Assembly (NCBI GenBank): GCA_012960315.1
Contig: DUBN01000072.1
Span: forward strand, 1 to 64,000
Reading direction: 5' to 3'
Source of the DNA: Acidimicrobiia bacterium
Lineage (GTDB): Bacteria > Actinomycetota > Acidimicrobiia > Acidimicrobiales > Poriferisodalaceae
Length of the DNA stretch: 64,000 bases
Within the stretch, counting starts at the first letter, position 1. The number at the start of each line of letters is the position of its first letter. The notes beneath the pieces are model-generated. The model was not told the origin of the DNA and searched no databases. It saw only the letters and a program-made list of their open reading frames with translations. The position numbers and the translations under genes were made by a program. This document shows, one piece after another, positions 8,237-15,355 of this stretch.

Positions 8237-9496
8237 ATGTCCAGCGAGCGTCCACTCCGCATCGCCTTTTTGACGTATCGAGGTCACCCCTACACCGGGG
8301 GTCAAGGTGTCTATACCCGTCACATGGCGCGCGAACTGACTGCCCTCGGGCATCACGTAGAAGTCATATCGGGACCGCCCTATCCCCACACTGATGAAGA
8401 TATCCCTCTGACCAAGTTGCCTAGCCTTGACCTTTACCGGATGCCCGATCCCTTCCGTATTCCGCGCCTTAGCGAATTCAAAGATCGTTTCGATGTACTG
8501 GAATATCTAGTCACAGCAGGAGCGACATTTGCTGAACCGCTTACGTTCAGTCTTCGAGCCCACCGAGAGTTGATGAGTCGCCTCGACGAGTTCGATCTGG
8601 TGCACGACAACCAGTGTTTAGGGTCCGGTATATGGAAAATTCACGAGGCGGGGCTTCCCGTGCTCGAAACCATTCATCATCCCATAACTGTGGACCGTCG
8701 ACTTGAGACGGAACACGCTCCAACGCCATGGAAACGTTTCACCAAGAACCGCTTTTACGCCTTTACGGGAATGCAGACCAAGGTCGCTCGACGGCTACCT
8801 CGCATCCTTACAGTGTCGTCAAATAGCTTCGCCGACATCGTCACCGATTATGGAGTTGATCCGGACCGGTTACACATAGTGCATGTCGGTGTTGATCCAA
8901 CGCAGTTTCATCCGATGGAACAGATTGATGTAGTTCCAGCAAGGCTCATGACCACGGCCAGTGCCGATGTTGCCATGAAAGGTCTGGCATTTTTGCTTGA
9001 AGCATTGGCAAAGCTCCGCACCGACGATCCCCGAGTCCATCTCGTTGTCATCGGCAAACCCAAATACGATTCTAGGGCTACTAGTCTTATCGAAGAACTT
9101 GACCTTTCCGACAGCGTCGAATTTGTGAGTGGTGTTTCGGACCAGCGCATTGTTGAGCTGTACAACCAAGCTGAAGTCGCGGTAGTGCCGTCCCTTTATG
9201 AAGGTTTCTCGTTGCCCGCTATTGAGGCAATGTCTTGTGGGGTGCCTCTCGTCGCGACTACCGGGGGGGCATTGCCCGAAGTAGTGGGTGATGACGGGGT
9301 GACCGCGCTTCAAGTGCCACCAGGTGATAGCGAAGCCTTAGCAGCCAAAATTCGATGGGCCCTAGCACAAAAAAATTTGCGAGCCACTGTTGGCAGTGCG
9401 GGCAGGAAACGGGTGGAACAAAATTTCTCGTGGCGGATTACTGCTGAACAAACGGTTGAACATTACTACGCGTTGCTGGATGAAACGGCTCGCTAA
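8237..9496 (+). CDS. GT4-type glycosyltransferase
   Basis: A 419-residue GT-B glycosyltransferase. The N-terminal domain begins IAFLTYRGHPYTGGQGVYTRHMARELTALGH, the usual acceptor-side glycine-rich start. The C-terminal donor domain has the E-x7-E motif in EGFSLPAIEAMSCGVPLVAT, where retaining GT4 enzymes bind nucleotide sugars. The ATG at 8237 follows a purine-rich GGGAAAGGG; an upstream in-frame start at 8174 would add residues with no family similarity. Its stop overlaps the ATG of the next gene (TAATG). It probably adds a hexose to a lipid or glycan acceptor; the actual acceptor is unknown. Confidence 0.88.
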   Translation: MSSERPLRIAFLTYRGHPYTGGQGVYTRHMARELTALGHHVEVISGPPYPHTDEDIPLTKLPSLDLYRMPDPFRIPRLSEFKDRFDVLEYLVTAGATFAEPLTFSLRAHRELMSRLDEFDLVHDNQCLGSGIWKIHEAGLPVLETIHHPITVDRRLETEHAPTPWKRFTKNRFYAFTGMQTKVARRLPRILTVSSNSFADIVTDYGVDPDRLHIVHVGVDPTQFHPMEQIDVVPARLMTTASADVAMKGLAFLLEALAKLRTDDPRVHLVVIGKPKYDSRATSLIEELDLSDSVEFVSGVSDQRIVELYNQAEVAVVPSLYEGFSLPAIEAMSCGVPLVATTGGALPEVVGDDGVTALQVPPGDSEALAAKIRWALAQKNLRATVGSAGRKRVEQNFSWRITAEQTVEHYYALLDETAR

Positions 9497-10236
9497 TGCT
9501 CACGGTTGACTACGACCGGCTGGGAGCAAAGCCGGGAGATCTGGTTCTCGATATGGGTTGTGGCGCAGGTCGTCACGCATTCGAAACCGTACGGCGCGGC
9601 TGTCGAATTGTGGCGCTTGACCAGAGCCTTGAAGAGCTCGTTGACGTCAGAAACACCTTCGCTGCAATGATTGAAGCCGGTGAACTGCACGGCCAGGTCC
9701 AAGGGCAACCAGTCAGCGCTGACGCCCTCAAACTGCCTTTCGCGGACGAAACATTCGATCGAATTATTTGCTCAGAGGTACTTGAGCACATACCTGATGA
9801 CCAAACCGCAATCGGGGAGCTTGCAAGGGTGTTACGACCAGGGGGCAGCATCGCTGTAACCGTGCCTGCCTGGGTAGCCGAAAAGATTTGCTGGAAGCTA
9901 AGCGACGAGTACTACGCCCCCAAAGCAGTCGGAGGACACGTCCGAATTTACCGGCGGTCGCAATTACGATCGAAAATTCGTCAAGTTGGTCTGCTGCCTT
10001 GTGGCTGGGATCGGGCTCACGCTTTGCACTCTCCTTACTGGTGGTTGAAATGTGCTGTAGGGCCAGCCAATGACAAGCACCGTCTGGTCAGGGCTTACCA
10101 CCGGATGCTGGTATGGGACATCGTTGAGAATCCCTGGATAACTCGCATTGTGGACCGTTTGCTGAATCCAATTATTGGCAAATCGATAGTGCTGTATGCG
10201 ATCAAACCCATCGTGGAGGAAGTGAATGCAGCCTGA
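9496..10236 (+). CDS. class I SAM-dependent methyltransferase
   Basis: A 246-residue Methyltransf_11-like enzyme. Motif I is VLDMGCGAGRH (about residues 16-26), the acidic residue after beta-2 is in IVALDQS, and motif IV reads FDRIICSEVLEHIPDD followed by LRPGG. The C-terminal third is less conserved and includes YRRSQLRSKIRQVGL. It is coupled to the glycosyltransferase at its start and overlaps the next gene by 11 bases. The context suggests methylation of a sugar or glycolipid intermediate, which is inference. Confidence 0.87.
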   Translation: MLTVDYDRLGAKPGDLVLDMGCGAGRHAFETVRRGCRIVALDQSLEELVDVRNTFAAMIEAGELHGQVQGQPVSADALKLPFADETFDRIICSEVLEHIPDDQTAIGELARVLRPGGSIAVTVPAWVAEKICWKLSDEYYAPKAVGGHVRIYRRSQLRSKIRQVGLLPCGWDRAHALHSPYWWLKCAVGPANDKHRLVRAYHRMLVWDIVENPWITRIVDRLLNPIIGKSIVLYAIKPIVEEVNAA

Positions 10237-11251
10237 ATTCACCAGAGTGTTGACCGAAGATCAAATCACGGCGACAGCATCAACCATTCTTGACCAGCAA
10301 TCCAAAGAAGGAATGATTCTTTGGTTCTCTGATGGGCATACCGATACTTGGAACCACACCGAAGCAGCCATGGCTTTGTCCGCCGCTGGCTTTGTTGATG
10401 CCGCAGCTCGCGCGTACGAGTGGTTAGCGAAGACTCAACGCGCAGACGGAAGTTGGCATCACTATTACCTCCTTGACCGCGTTGAAGACGCGAAGGTTGA
10501 CACGAATTGTTGCGCGTACGTGGCGACTGGGGTTTGGCACCATTACTTGACGACCGAAGATCTAGCTTTTCTAAAAGACATGTGGCCGATTGTGAGACGT
10601 TCCTTGGATTTCGTTGTCGACCATCAAGGTGCCGCTGGTCACATCCCGTGGGCTGTTCATACCAACGGGACGCCTTGGTCATATTCGCTAATTACCGGAA
10701 GTTCTTCGATTTATCATTCTTTGCGGTGTGGGATCGCTATCGCTCACCGGTTGGGCGAAGACCGGCCCGAATGGGAGTTCGCTGCCGTTCGCCTAGCCGA
10801 TCTTCTTCAATATCACGAAGCCGAGTTTGAGCCGAAACGGCGGTGGGCTATGGACTGGTATTACCCAGTGCTTGCCGGAGCAATCATCGGCGAGTCCGCT
10901 TCTCAGCGTCTAGCCGAACGATGTGAGGATTTCGTTCTTGAAGACCACGGAGTGCGTTGTGTTTCGGATCAACCGTGGGTGACGGCAGCTGAAACCTGTG
11001 AATGCGCTATGGCCTATCTCGCTGTTGGCGACGAACACAGTGCTCGGAGTCTGTTCGAAAGCGTTCAACCATTGCGGGATAACGATGGTGCGTATTTCAC
11101 TGGGATGGTATTTCCCGAACGCATCACCTTTCCAGACAACGAACGTTCGACGTATTCCAGCGCTGCCGTGGTCTTAGCCGCCGACGCGCTTGACCACAGA
11201 TCTCAAGGCTCCCGTCTGATTATCGGAGAAGGATTGCCCTTACTCCGGTAG
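10226..11251 (+). CDS. alpha/alpha-toroid (prenyltransferase/cyclase or six-hairpin-like) protein
   Basis: A 341-residue soluble protein with repeated helix pairs such as NHTEAAMALSAAGFVDAAARAYEWL followed by TQRADGSWHHYYL. That G-S-W rhythm is typical of toroid folds (prenyltransferase, terpene cyclase and six-hairpin glycosidase families). I see no DxDD or DDxxD terpene cyclase motif. Annotation pipelines often call such genes prenyltransferase, but I cannot support a reaction. It overlaps the methyltransferase before it and converges on the next gene. Its position with a glycosyltransferase and two methyltransferases suggests a role in the same pathway. Confidence 0.7.
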   Translation: MQPEFTRVLTEDQITATASTILDQQSKEGMILWFSDGHTDTWNHTEAAMALSAAGFVDAAARAYEWLAKTQRADGSWHHYYLLDRVEDAKVDTNCCAYVATGVWHHYLTTEDLAFLKDMWPIVRRSLDFVVDHQGAAGHIPWAVHTNGTPWSYSLITGSSSIYHSLRCGIAIAHRLGEDRPEWEFAAVRLADLLQYHEAEFEPKRRWAMDWYYPVLAGAIIGESASQRLAERCEDFVLEDHGVRCVSDQPWVTAAETCECAMAYLAVGDEHSARSLFESVQPLRDNDGAYFTGMVFPERITFPDNERSTYSSAAVVLAADALDHRSQGSRLIIGEGLPLLR

Positions 11252-11267
11252 CACATTGAACGGCTTC

Positions 11268-11894
11268 TCAACGCGAGCTACGCAACACCCGGAGACTGCC
11301 GACAGCCACATGCTCTGTGAAGCCGCCTTCGTTTACCGCTCGAAGGAAAATTTCGTAGGGGGGGCGTCCGCCATGCGCAGGGTCTCGAAAAACGTCGTGG
11401 ATCGCCAAAAATCCGCCGGGAGCTATTTTGGAAGCCCAATCGTCATAATCGGCGTGGGCTGGGATGGGGCCATGGCCACCATCAATAAACACCATCGAAA
11501 CCGGGGTTGCCCAGTGCGACGCGACGATTCGGGAATCTCCGACAATGGGCACGACCGAACCCTCGAGACCGGTTTCTTCCAGATTGCGACGCAAAACGGG
11601 CAGCGAATCAATTCTTCCTGTATCGCTGTTTACGACTTCGCCATCATAATGCTCCCACCCCTCTTGCATCTCTTCCGACCCACGATGGTGATCAATGGTG
11701 AACACCACTGAACCGGTCTCGGCAGCCGCCGCACCTATGTAAATGGTGGACTTTCCGCAGTAAGAACCAAGTTCCATGATTGGACCGGGAGCCGTGATGT
11801 TGAGCACTGTTTGGTAAAGGCACAGACCTTCGTCGTGGGGCATAAAACCTCGCGCTGAACGGGCCGCCGTTTCTAGATCACTTCTCATCATCAC
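11268..11894 (-). CDS. class I SAM-dependent methyltransferase (Methyltransf_24-like)
   Basis: A 208-residue protein with SAM-binding motif I IMELGSYCGKSTIYIG, a beta-2 acidic segment VFTIDHHRGSEEMQ, and MVFIDGGHG with the later APGGFLAIHDVF. This resembles the Methyltransf_24/cephalosporin-hydroxylase-like group acting on sugars or natural products. Three start codons run in series (GTG 11894, ATG 11891, ATG 11888); an AAAAGG lies about 7 bases before the GTG. The start region overlaps the end of the GtrA gene by 17 bases, so the two are likely co-expressed. Confidence 0.83.
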   Translation of the reverse strand: MMMRSDLETAARSARGFMPHDEGLCLYQTVLNITAPGPIMELGSYCGKSTIYIGAAAAETGSVVFTIDHHRGSEEMQEGWEHYDGEVVNSDTGRIDSLPVLRRNLEETGLEGSVVPIVGDSRIVASHWATPVSMVFIDGGHGPIPAHADYDDWASKIAPGGFLAIHDVFRDPAHGGRPPYEIFLRAVNEGGFTEHVAVGSLRVLRSSR

Positions 11895-12303
11895 GTTGAG
11901 ACCTTTTAAAGAGGATTTTCTCTAACAAGAAAAACTTGCCCAGCCAGATCAGACCGTAGGCCGTCAAGTTTGCCAGCATCACGATGGGCGTCGAACTCGA
12001 CCATTGATCGGCGATACCAACAAGAACCGACGAAATAGCGAGTCCAACGAGGCTGTACAGCCAAAACGGCAAGATTTCGTCACGCAACGAATGACTGTCA
12101 GTTCGACGCCAGACCCATGATCGATTCAAAAAATACGCCGGTATCGCGCCGATTGACACTGCGAAGGTGTTGGCGCCGATAGCAGGCCAGTCGATAATCA
12201 CCAATCCGACCCACAACGAGGTTTGGGTTATAGCTATTGCAACAATCGACACTCCGGAATATCGAAGTAGCTTGATTCGCAGGTCCCATATTTGGCTAGG
12301 CAC
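11878..12303 (-). CDS. GtrA-family membrane protein
   Basis: A 141-residue protein with four predicted membrane helices and the GtrA signature FAVSIGAIPAYFLNRSWVWR around residues 45-65. GtrA proteins are thought to flip polyprenyl-phosphate-linked sugars or act with surface polysaccharide glycosyltransferases. The start is GTG (12303). It precedes and overlaps a methyltransferase and lies next to a glycosyltransferase group, which fits a surface glycan role. Confidence 0.85.
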   Translation of the reverse strand: MPSQIWDLRIKLLRYSGVSIVAIAITQTSLWVGLVIIDWPAIGANTFAVSIGAIPAYFLNRSWVWRRTDSHSLRDEILPFWLYSLVGLAISSVLVGIADQWSSSTPIVMLANLTAYGLIWLGKFFLLEKILFKRSQRDDEK

Positions 12304-12321
12304 GTCGCGCAGTGTACGAGG

Positions 12322-12831
12322 CTACGCCGGGGGCACTTCATCTGCCTTGGGGCGATAGAAGCAAGCCAGAAGAGCAACGGCGGAACCAACTCCGCTCAAT
12401 ACCGTCAACAAAAACCACCCACGGCCGCTCCATGTCAACCCCAACGCATTATCAAGCGACCATGATCCGGGTCCAAGCAATGCCAGTGATGCTGCGCCGG
12501 CAGCAAGCACAAACACGTATTCCCATCCATCTTTGATGATGAAAAATCCGTTCTTTCGATGACCTACCCAGCCGGCGACGATCATGACTCCCATGTATCC
12601 CGTGCAGGCTAGGGGTGTCATCAAACCTGCAGCTATTGCGCAACCGAATACCACTTCGCTGGATGCTGCAAGATGAGCGTGCAAGATACCCGGTCTTAAC
12701 CCCTCACTGTCGAACCATCGGCCAACACCAGCGATGCCTCCACGGTATTTGGCAACACCGTGAAGTGCGAGCGTCACTCCTAGAACCAGTCTCAGAATTA
12801 ATAGACCTAAATCGATCGCGTTTTGGTCCAT
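12322..12831 (-). CDS. DoxX-family membrane protein
   Basis: A 169-residue protein with four membrane helices. The N-terminus LLILRLVLGVTLALHGVAKYRGG is the typical DoxX opening, followed by GLMTPLACTGYMGVMIVAGW. DoxX-like proteins are small quinone- or thiol-linked membrane proteins; function here is unknown. The start is well supported: AGGAGGAGATCGAAG directly precedes the ATG at 12831. GtrA follows 18 bases downstream. Confidence 0.85.
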   Translation of the reverse strand: MDQNAIDLGLLILRLVLGVTLALHGVAKYRGGIAGVGRWFDSEGLRPGILHAHLAASSEVVFGCAIAAGLMTPLACTGYMGVMIVAGWVGHRKNGFFIIKDGWEYVFVLAAGAASLALLGPGSWSLDNALGLTWSGRGWFLLTVLSGVGSAVALLACFYRPKADEVPPA

Positions 12832-12887
12832 CTTCGATCTCCTCCTAAGAGAACAGATTTTACTGGGCTTGCGGGGGCCGATCCTAT

Positions 12888-13274
12888 TTAATCGGCGGTG
12901 TTGACGAGATGAGTAGCTGCCATCGAAAAATATGCGAGCATTTGCTCTTGTAGATCAGCATCAATTTGGCTTTCGGATACAGCCGCGGCCATGTGGTGGT
13001 ACCAACGGTCTCGCTCAGCGACACCTACCCGCAGGTGCGCGTGACGCATTCGTAATCTCGGGTGCCCTCTGACGATCGAGTAATCGCCTGGCCCTCCCCA
13101 ATATTGTGCGAGGAAAAGCGCGAGCCAATAGCGAGATGGTTCCAGGTCATCAGGGTAGAGCGGTCGAAGCACTTCATCGGCCGCTACTCCCTGATAGAAG
13201 CGCGAACACAACTCATCGAACCATTGCAATCCGCCGACTCGTTCATAGATGCTGTCATTTGGTTGGTCATTCAA
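12888..13274 (-). CDS. glbO: group II truncated hemoglobin (GlbO-like)
   Basis: A 128-residue truncated globin very close in layout to mycobacterial HbO: VGGLQWFDELCSRFYQGV at the start, YWGGP in the middle (the conserved Trp at G8), and GHPRLRMRHAHLRVG, where the His of MRHAH is the expected proximal F8 ligand. It binds heme and handles O2, NO or peroxide. The gene starts 8 bases inside the end of the upstream acetyltransferase gene, so the pair is probably transcribed together. Confidence 0.93.
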   Translation of the reverse strand: MNDQPNDSIYERVGGLQWFDELCSRFYQGVAADEVLRPLYPDDLEPSRYWLALFLAQYWGGPGDYSIVRGHPRLRMRHAHLRVGVAERDRWYHHMAAAVSESQIDADLQEQMLAYFSMAATHLVNTAD

Positions 13275-13710
13275 TGTTCTCAGCCTCGTAGCGGTAAATA
13301 TTTGTCTCGCGAATCACAAACCCGAGGCGCTGGTAGAGCCTGTTGGCGGCTTCGCGTGAAGGGCGGGCGGTGAGATCGACCGTTTTGGCTCCCGCATTCA
13401 CAGCTATCTCTAGGGCGCGCCGGTTCAGCGCCTCGCCTACGCCGCGACCTCGAGCGCTCTCATCAACCACCACGTCTTCTATCCACGCTCGCATTCCCGT
13501 GGGAATCGGGAAAAGAACAAGGGTCATTGAGCCCAGGATCGTCTCGGTGTCGGTAGCTAGAAGGATGGTCGATGCTTCATGAGCGACGATGTCATTCAAC
13601 TCTTCGGCGGTAGGGGGAGGCCCAGATCTAGATAGCTGAGGTATGAGTTTGGCAAAGGCCGAGACGACTGCTTCGGTCACTTCGTCGCAGATAATGATCT
13701 CAATCGTCAT
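13267..13710 (-). CDS. GNAT-family N-acetyltransferase
   Basis: A 147-residue GNAT domain: VVDESARGRGVGEALNRRALEIA is the acetyl-CoA pyrophosphate-binding motif A (R/Q-x-x-G-x-G/A), with LTARPSREAANRLYQRLGFV as the B motif. The start at 13710 is chosen because the protein then begins with the first GNAT strand (MTIEIIICDEV); the longer frame to 13839 would run into the divergent PAC2 gene. The acceptor cannot be predicted. It overlaps the truncated hemoglobin gene by 8 bases. Confidence 0.85.
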   Translation of the reverse strand: MTIEIIICDEVTEAVVSAFAKLIPQLSRSGPPPTAEELNDIVAHEASTILLATDTETILGSMTLVLFPIPTGMRAWIEDVVVDESARGRGVGEALNRRALEIAVNAGAKTVDLTARPSREAANRLYQRLGFVIRETNIYRYEAENIE

Positions 13711-13735
13711 TGGGTCGCTCCCGATCAATGCCTTT

Positions 13736-14620
13736 ATGGTACGGATTGCAAGATCCGCAGATAGCCTTTTCGGCGTGGAACACGTCGACTGGAGCGAACA
13801 TCCCGTCTTGGAAGATGCTGTGCTCCTCTCAGCTTTCACTGGTTGGAACGACGCCGGAGATGCAGCAACCGAGGCCGTGGGTTATCTAACACGTCGGTAT
13901 GATTGTCGACAAGTAGCCACAATAGACCCTGAGTATTTCTACGACTTCGCGTCGGCGCGACCCAATGTGCGATTAGAGGGTGAGGAACGTCGTATTGATT
14001 GGCCGGTCAACGAGGTACGGGTGGGAGAACTTGACGACGGTCGTCCGCTCATAACCGTGTTGGGGATCGAGCCGAGGCTTCGTTGGCGCACTTTTTCTGA
14101 AGCACTGGTTTCGGTGGCACACCAATTATCGGCACAAACTGTGGTCACCTTGGGCGCTCTATTGACCGACACTCATCACCAGGCTCCAGTCGATGTAGTG
14201 GGTGCTTCCAGCAATGAGGTCATAAACCTGGAGCTTGGGCTGACTCCTTCTCAGTACGAGGGTCCCACTGGAATTATTGGTGTGCTCAACGAGGCTTTCC
14301 ATCACGGAGGCTTCGACAGTCTTTCGTTTTGGGCGGCGGTGCCTTCTTACATCGGTCACAATCCCTCCCCCAAAGCCGCTCTGGCGTTAGTGCAACGGGT
14401 CGTGGACTTCCTCGACATCCCGCTAGGGGCAACTGACCTGCAAATCGCTGCTGCCAGTTATGAGCGCCAAATCAACGAACTAGTCGAAAGTGACCCAAAC
14501 CTCGCCGAGTATGCGCAACAACTTCTTGACGACGCTGCCGACGAGGTCACTGACATGACAGATGATCCCGAAGCCATGATCGATGAACTTGAGCAGTTCT
14601 TGCGTCAGCAAGACGAGTAA
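13736..14620 (+). CDS. PAC2-family (proteasome assembly chaperone-like) protein
   Basis: A 294-residue actinobacterial PAC2 protein. The characteristic opening LLSAFTGWNDAGDAATEAVGYL is present, followed by VVTLGALLTDTHHQ, GILNEA-like GVLNEAFHH and FWAAVPSYIGHNPSPKAALALV. The C-terminus is an acidic helical tail. PAC2 relatives bind proteasome components in archaea and eukaryotes; the bacterial role is unclear. The ATG at 13736 leaves only 25 bases to the divergent GNAT gene; a GTG at 13775 is a possible alternative start. Confidence 0.87.
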   Translation: MVRIARSADSLFGVEHVDWSEHPVLEDAVLLSAFTGWNDAGDAATEAVGYLTRRYDCRQVATIDPEYFYDFASARPNVRLEGEERRIDWPVNEVRVGELDDGRPLITVLGIEPRLRWRTFSEALVSVAHQLSAQTVVTLGALLTDTHHQAPVDVVGASSNEVINLELGLTPSQYEGPTGIIGVLNEAFHHGGFDSLSFWAAVPSYIGHNPSPKAALALVQRVVDFLDIPLGATDLQIAAASYERQINELVESDPNLAEYAQQLLDDAADEVTDMTDDPEAMIDELEQFLRQQDE

Positions 14621-14638
14621 GGCTCGATCCGCGGTTCC

Positions 14639-15319
14639 TTAGTTAGGTTCCTCTTCCCACGGCAGTGAACGTGGTGGATCAAACTCGACTGGTTTCGTTT
14701 GTCCTTCAATCGCATCGAAGGCGTTGTCGACCCATCTTTCGAGACCTGCTAACGGCTCAGGCAATGAATCACGCGAGAACCACCCGACATCGCTAGTTTC
14801 GAGCGGATGGGACTGGAGTTCACCGCCTATCGCTCTGCAATGAAAAACCATCGAGTAGAGCGGTATCCGAGTGAAACCTTGTCGCATTCCATCCACGATC
14901 GAAATTAGCGACAGTGGCTCACAGTGGATACCCGTTTCTTCGTATACCTCTTTGATGGCCACTTCAACAGGTGAATAGCCGATATCCGCCCAACCGGTGG
15001 GGTACAGCCATACTCCACTGTCAGCGCGTTGGACTAGCAGAATCTCATTTTTTTCGTTACTGACGACAGCACCAACAGCAGATTTGGGGGTGACGTAGCC
15101 AGATACTCCCGTGCCCACCATGCGCATCCATTCATCCACCACAGCATTTATATCTGGGTCCGAGGTGACGGCTCCGCGGATGTGAGCGGCGACTTTCAGA
15201 ATCTCTTCGTACCGTTCCTTCTCATACAGGCTTTCGGTGAAACCCAAGCCGGTCCGAGCAATTCCGGAAAGTGTCTCCGCCCAGCCAAGTAGGTCCTGTC
15301 CCGTTGCTCGTTCTGGCAT
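14639..15319 (-). CDS. NUDIX hydrolase with N-terminal helical domain
   Basis: A 226-residue protein. Residues 1-75 form the helical N-terminal domain seen in a NUDIX subgroup (LLGWAETLSGIARTGLGFTESLYEKERYEEIL). The NUDIX box is GWADIGYSPVEVAIKEVYEETG, with the catalytic EVYEE intact but Tyr at the position usually held by the first Glu; relatives with GWADVGYS exist as I recall. It likely hydrolyses a nucleoside diphosphate derivative, possibly an ADP-sugar or similar. It converges with PAC2 (18 bases between stops). Confidence 0.87.
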   Translation of the reverse strand: MPERATGQDLLGWAETLSGIARTGLGFTESLYEKERYEEILKVAAHIRGAVTSDPDINAVVDEWMRMVGTGVSGYVTPKSAVGAVVSNEKNEILLVQRADSGVWLYPTGWADIGYSPVEVAIKEVYEETGIHCEPLSLISIVDGMRQGFTRIPLYSMVFHCRAIGGELQSHPLETSDVGWFSRDSLPEPLAGLERWVDNAFDAIEGQTKPVEFDPPRSLPWEEEPN

Positions 15320-15355
15320 TTGCGAGAGGTTACTCGTCGCCGTTAACGACTTGAG

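Noticed and set aside
14939-15010. Tyr for the first Glu in the NUDIX box as a dead enzyme
   Set aside because: The catalytic EVYEE part is intact, and this subgroup often has GWADVGYS as far as I recall.
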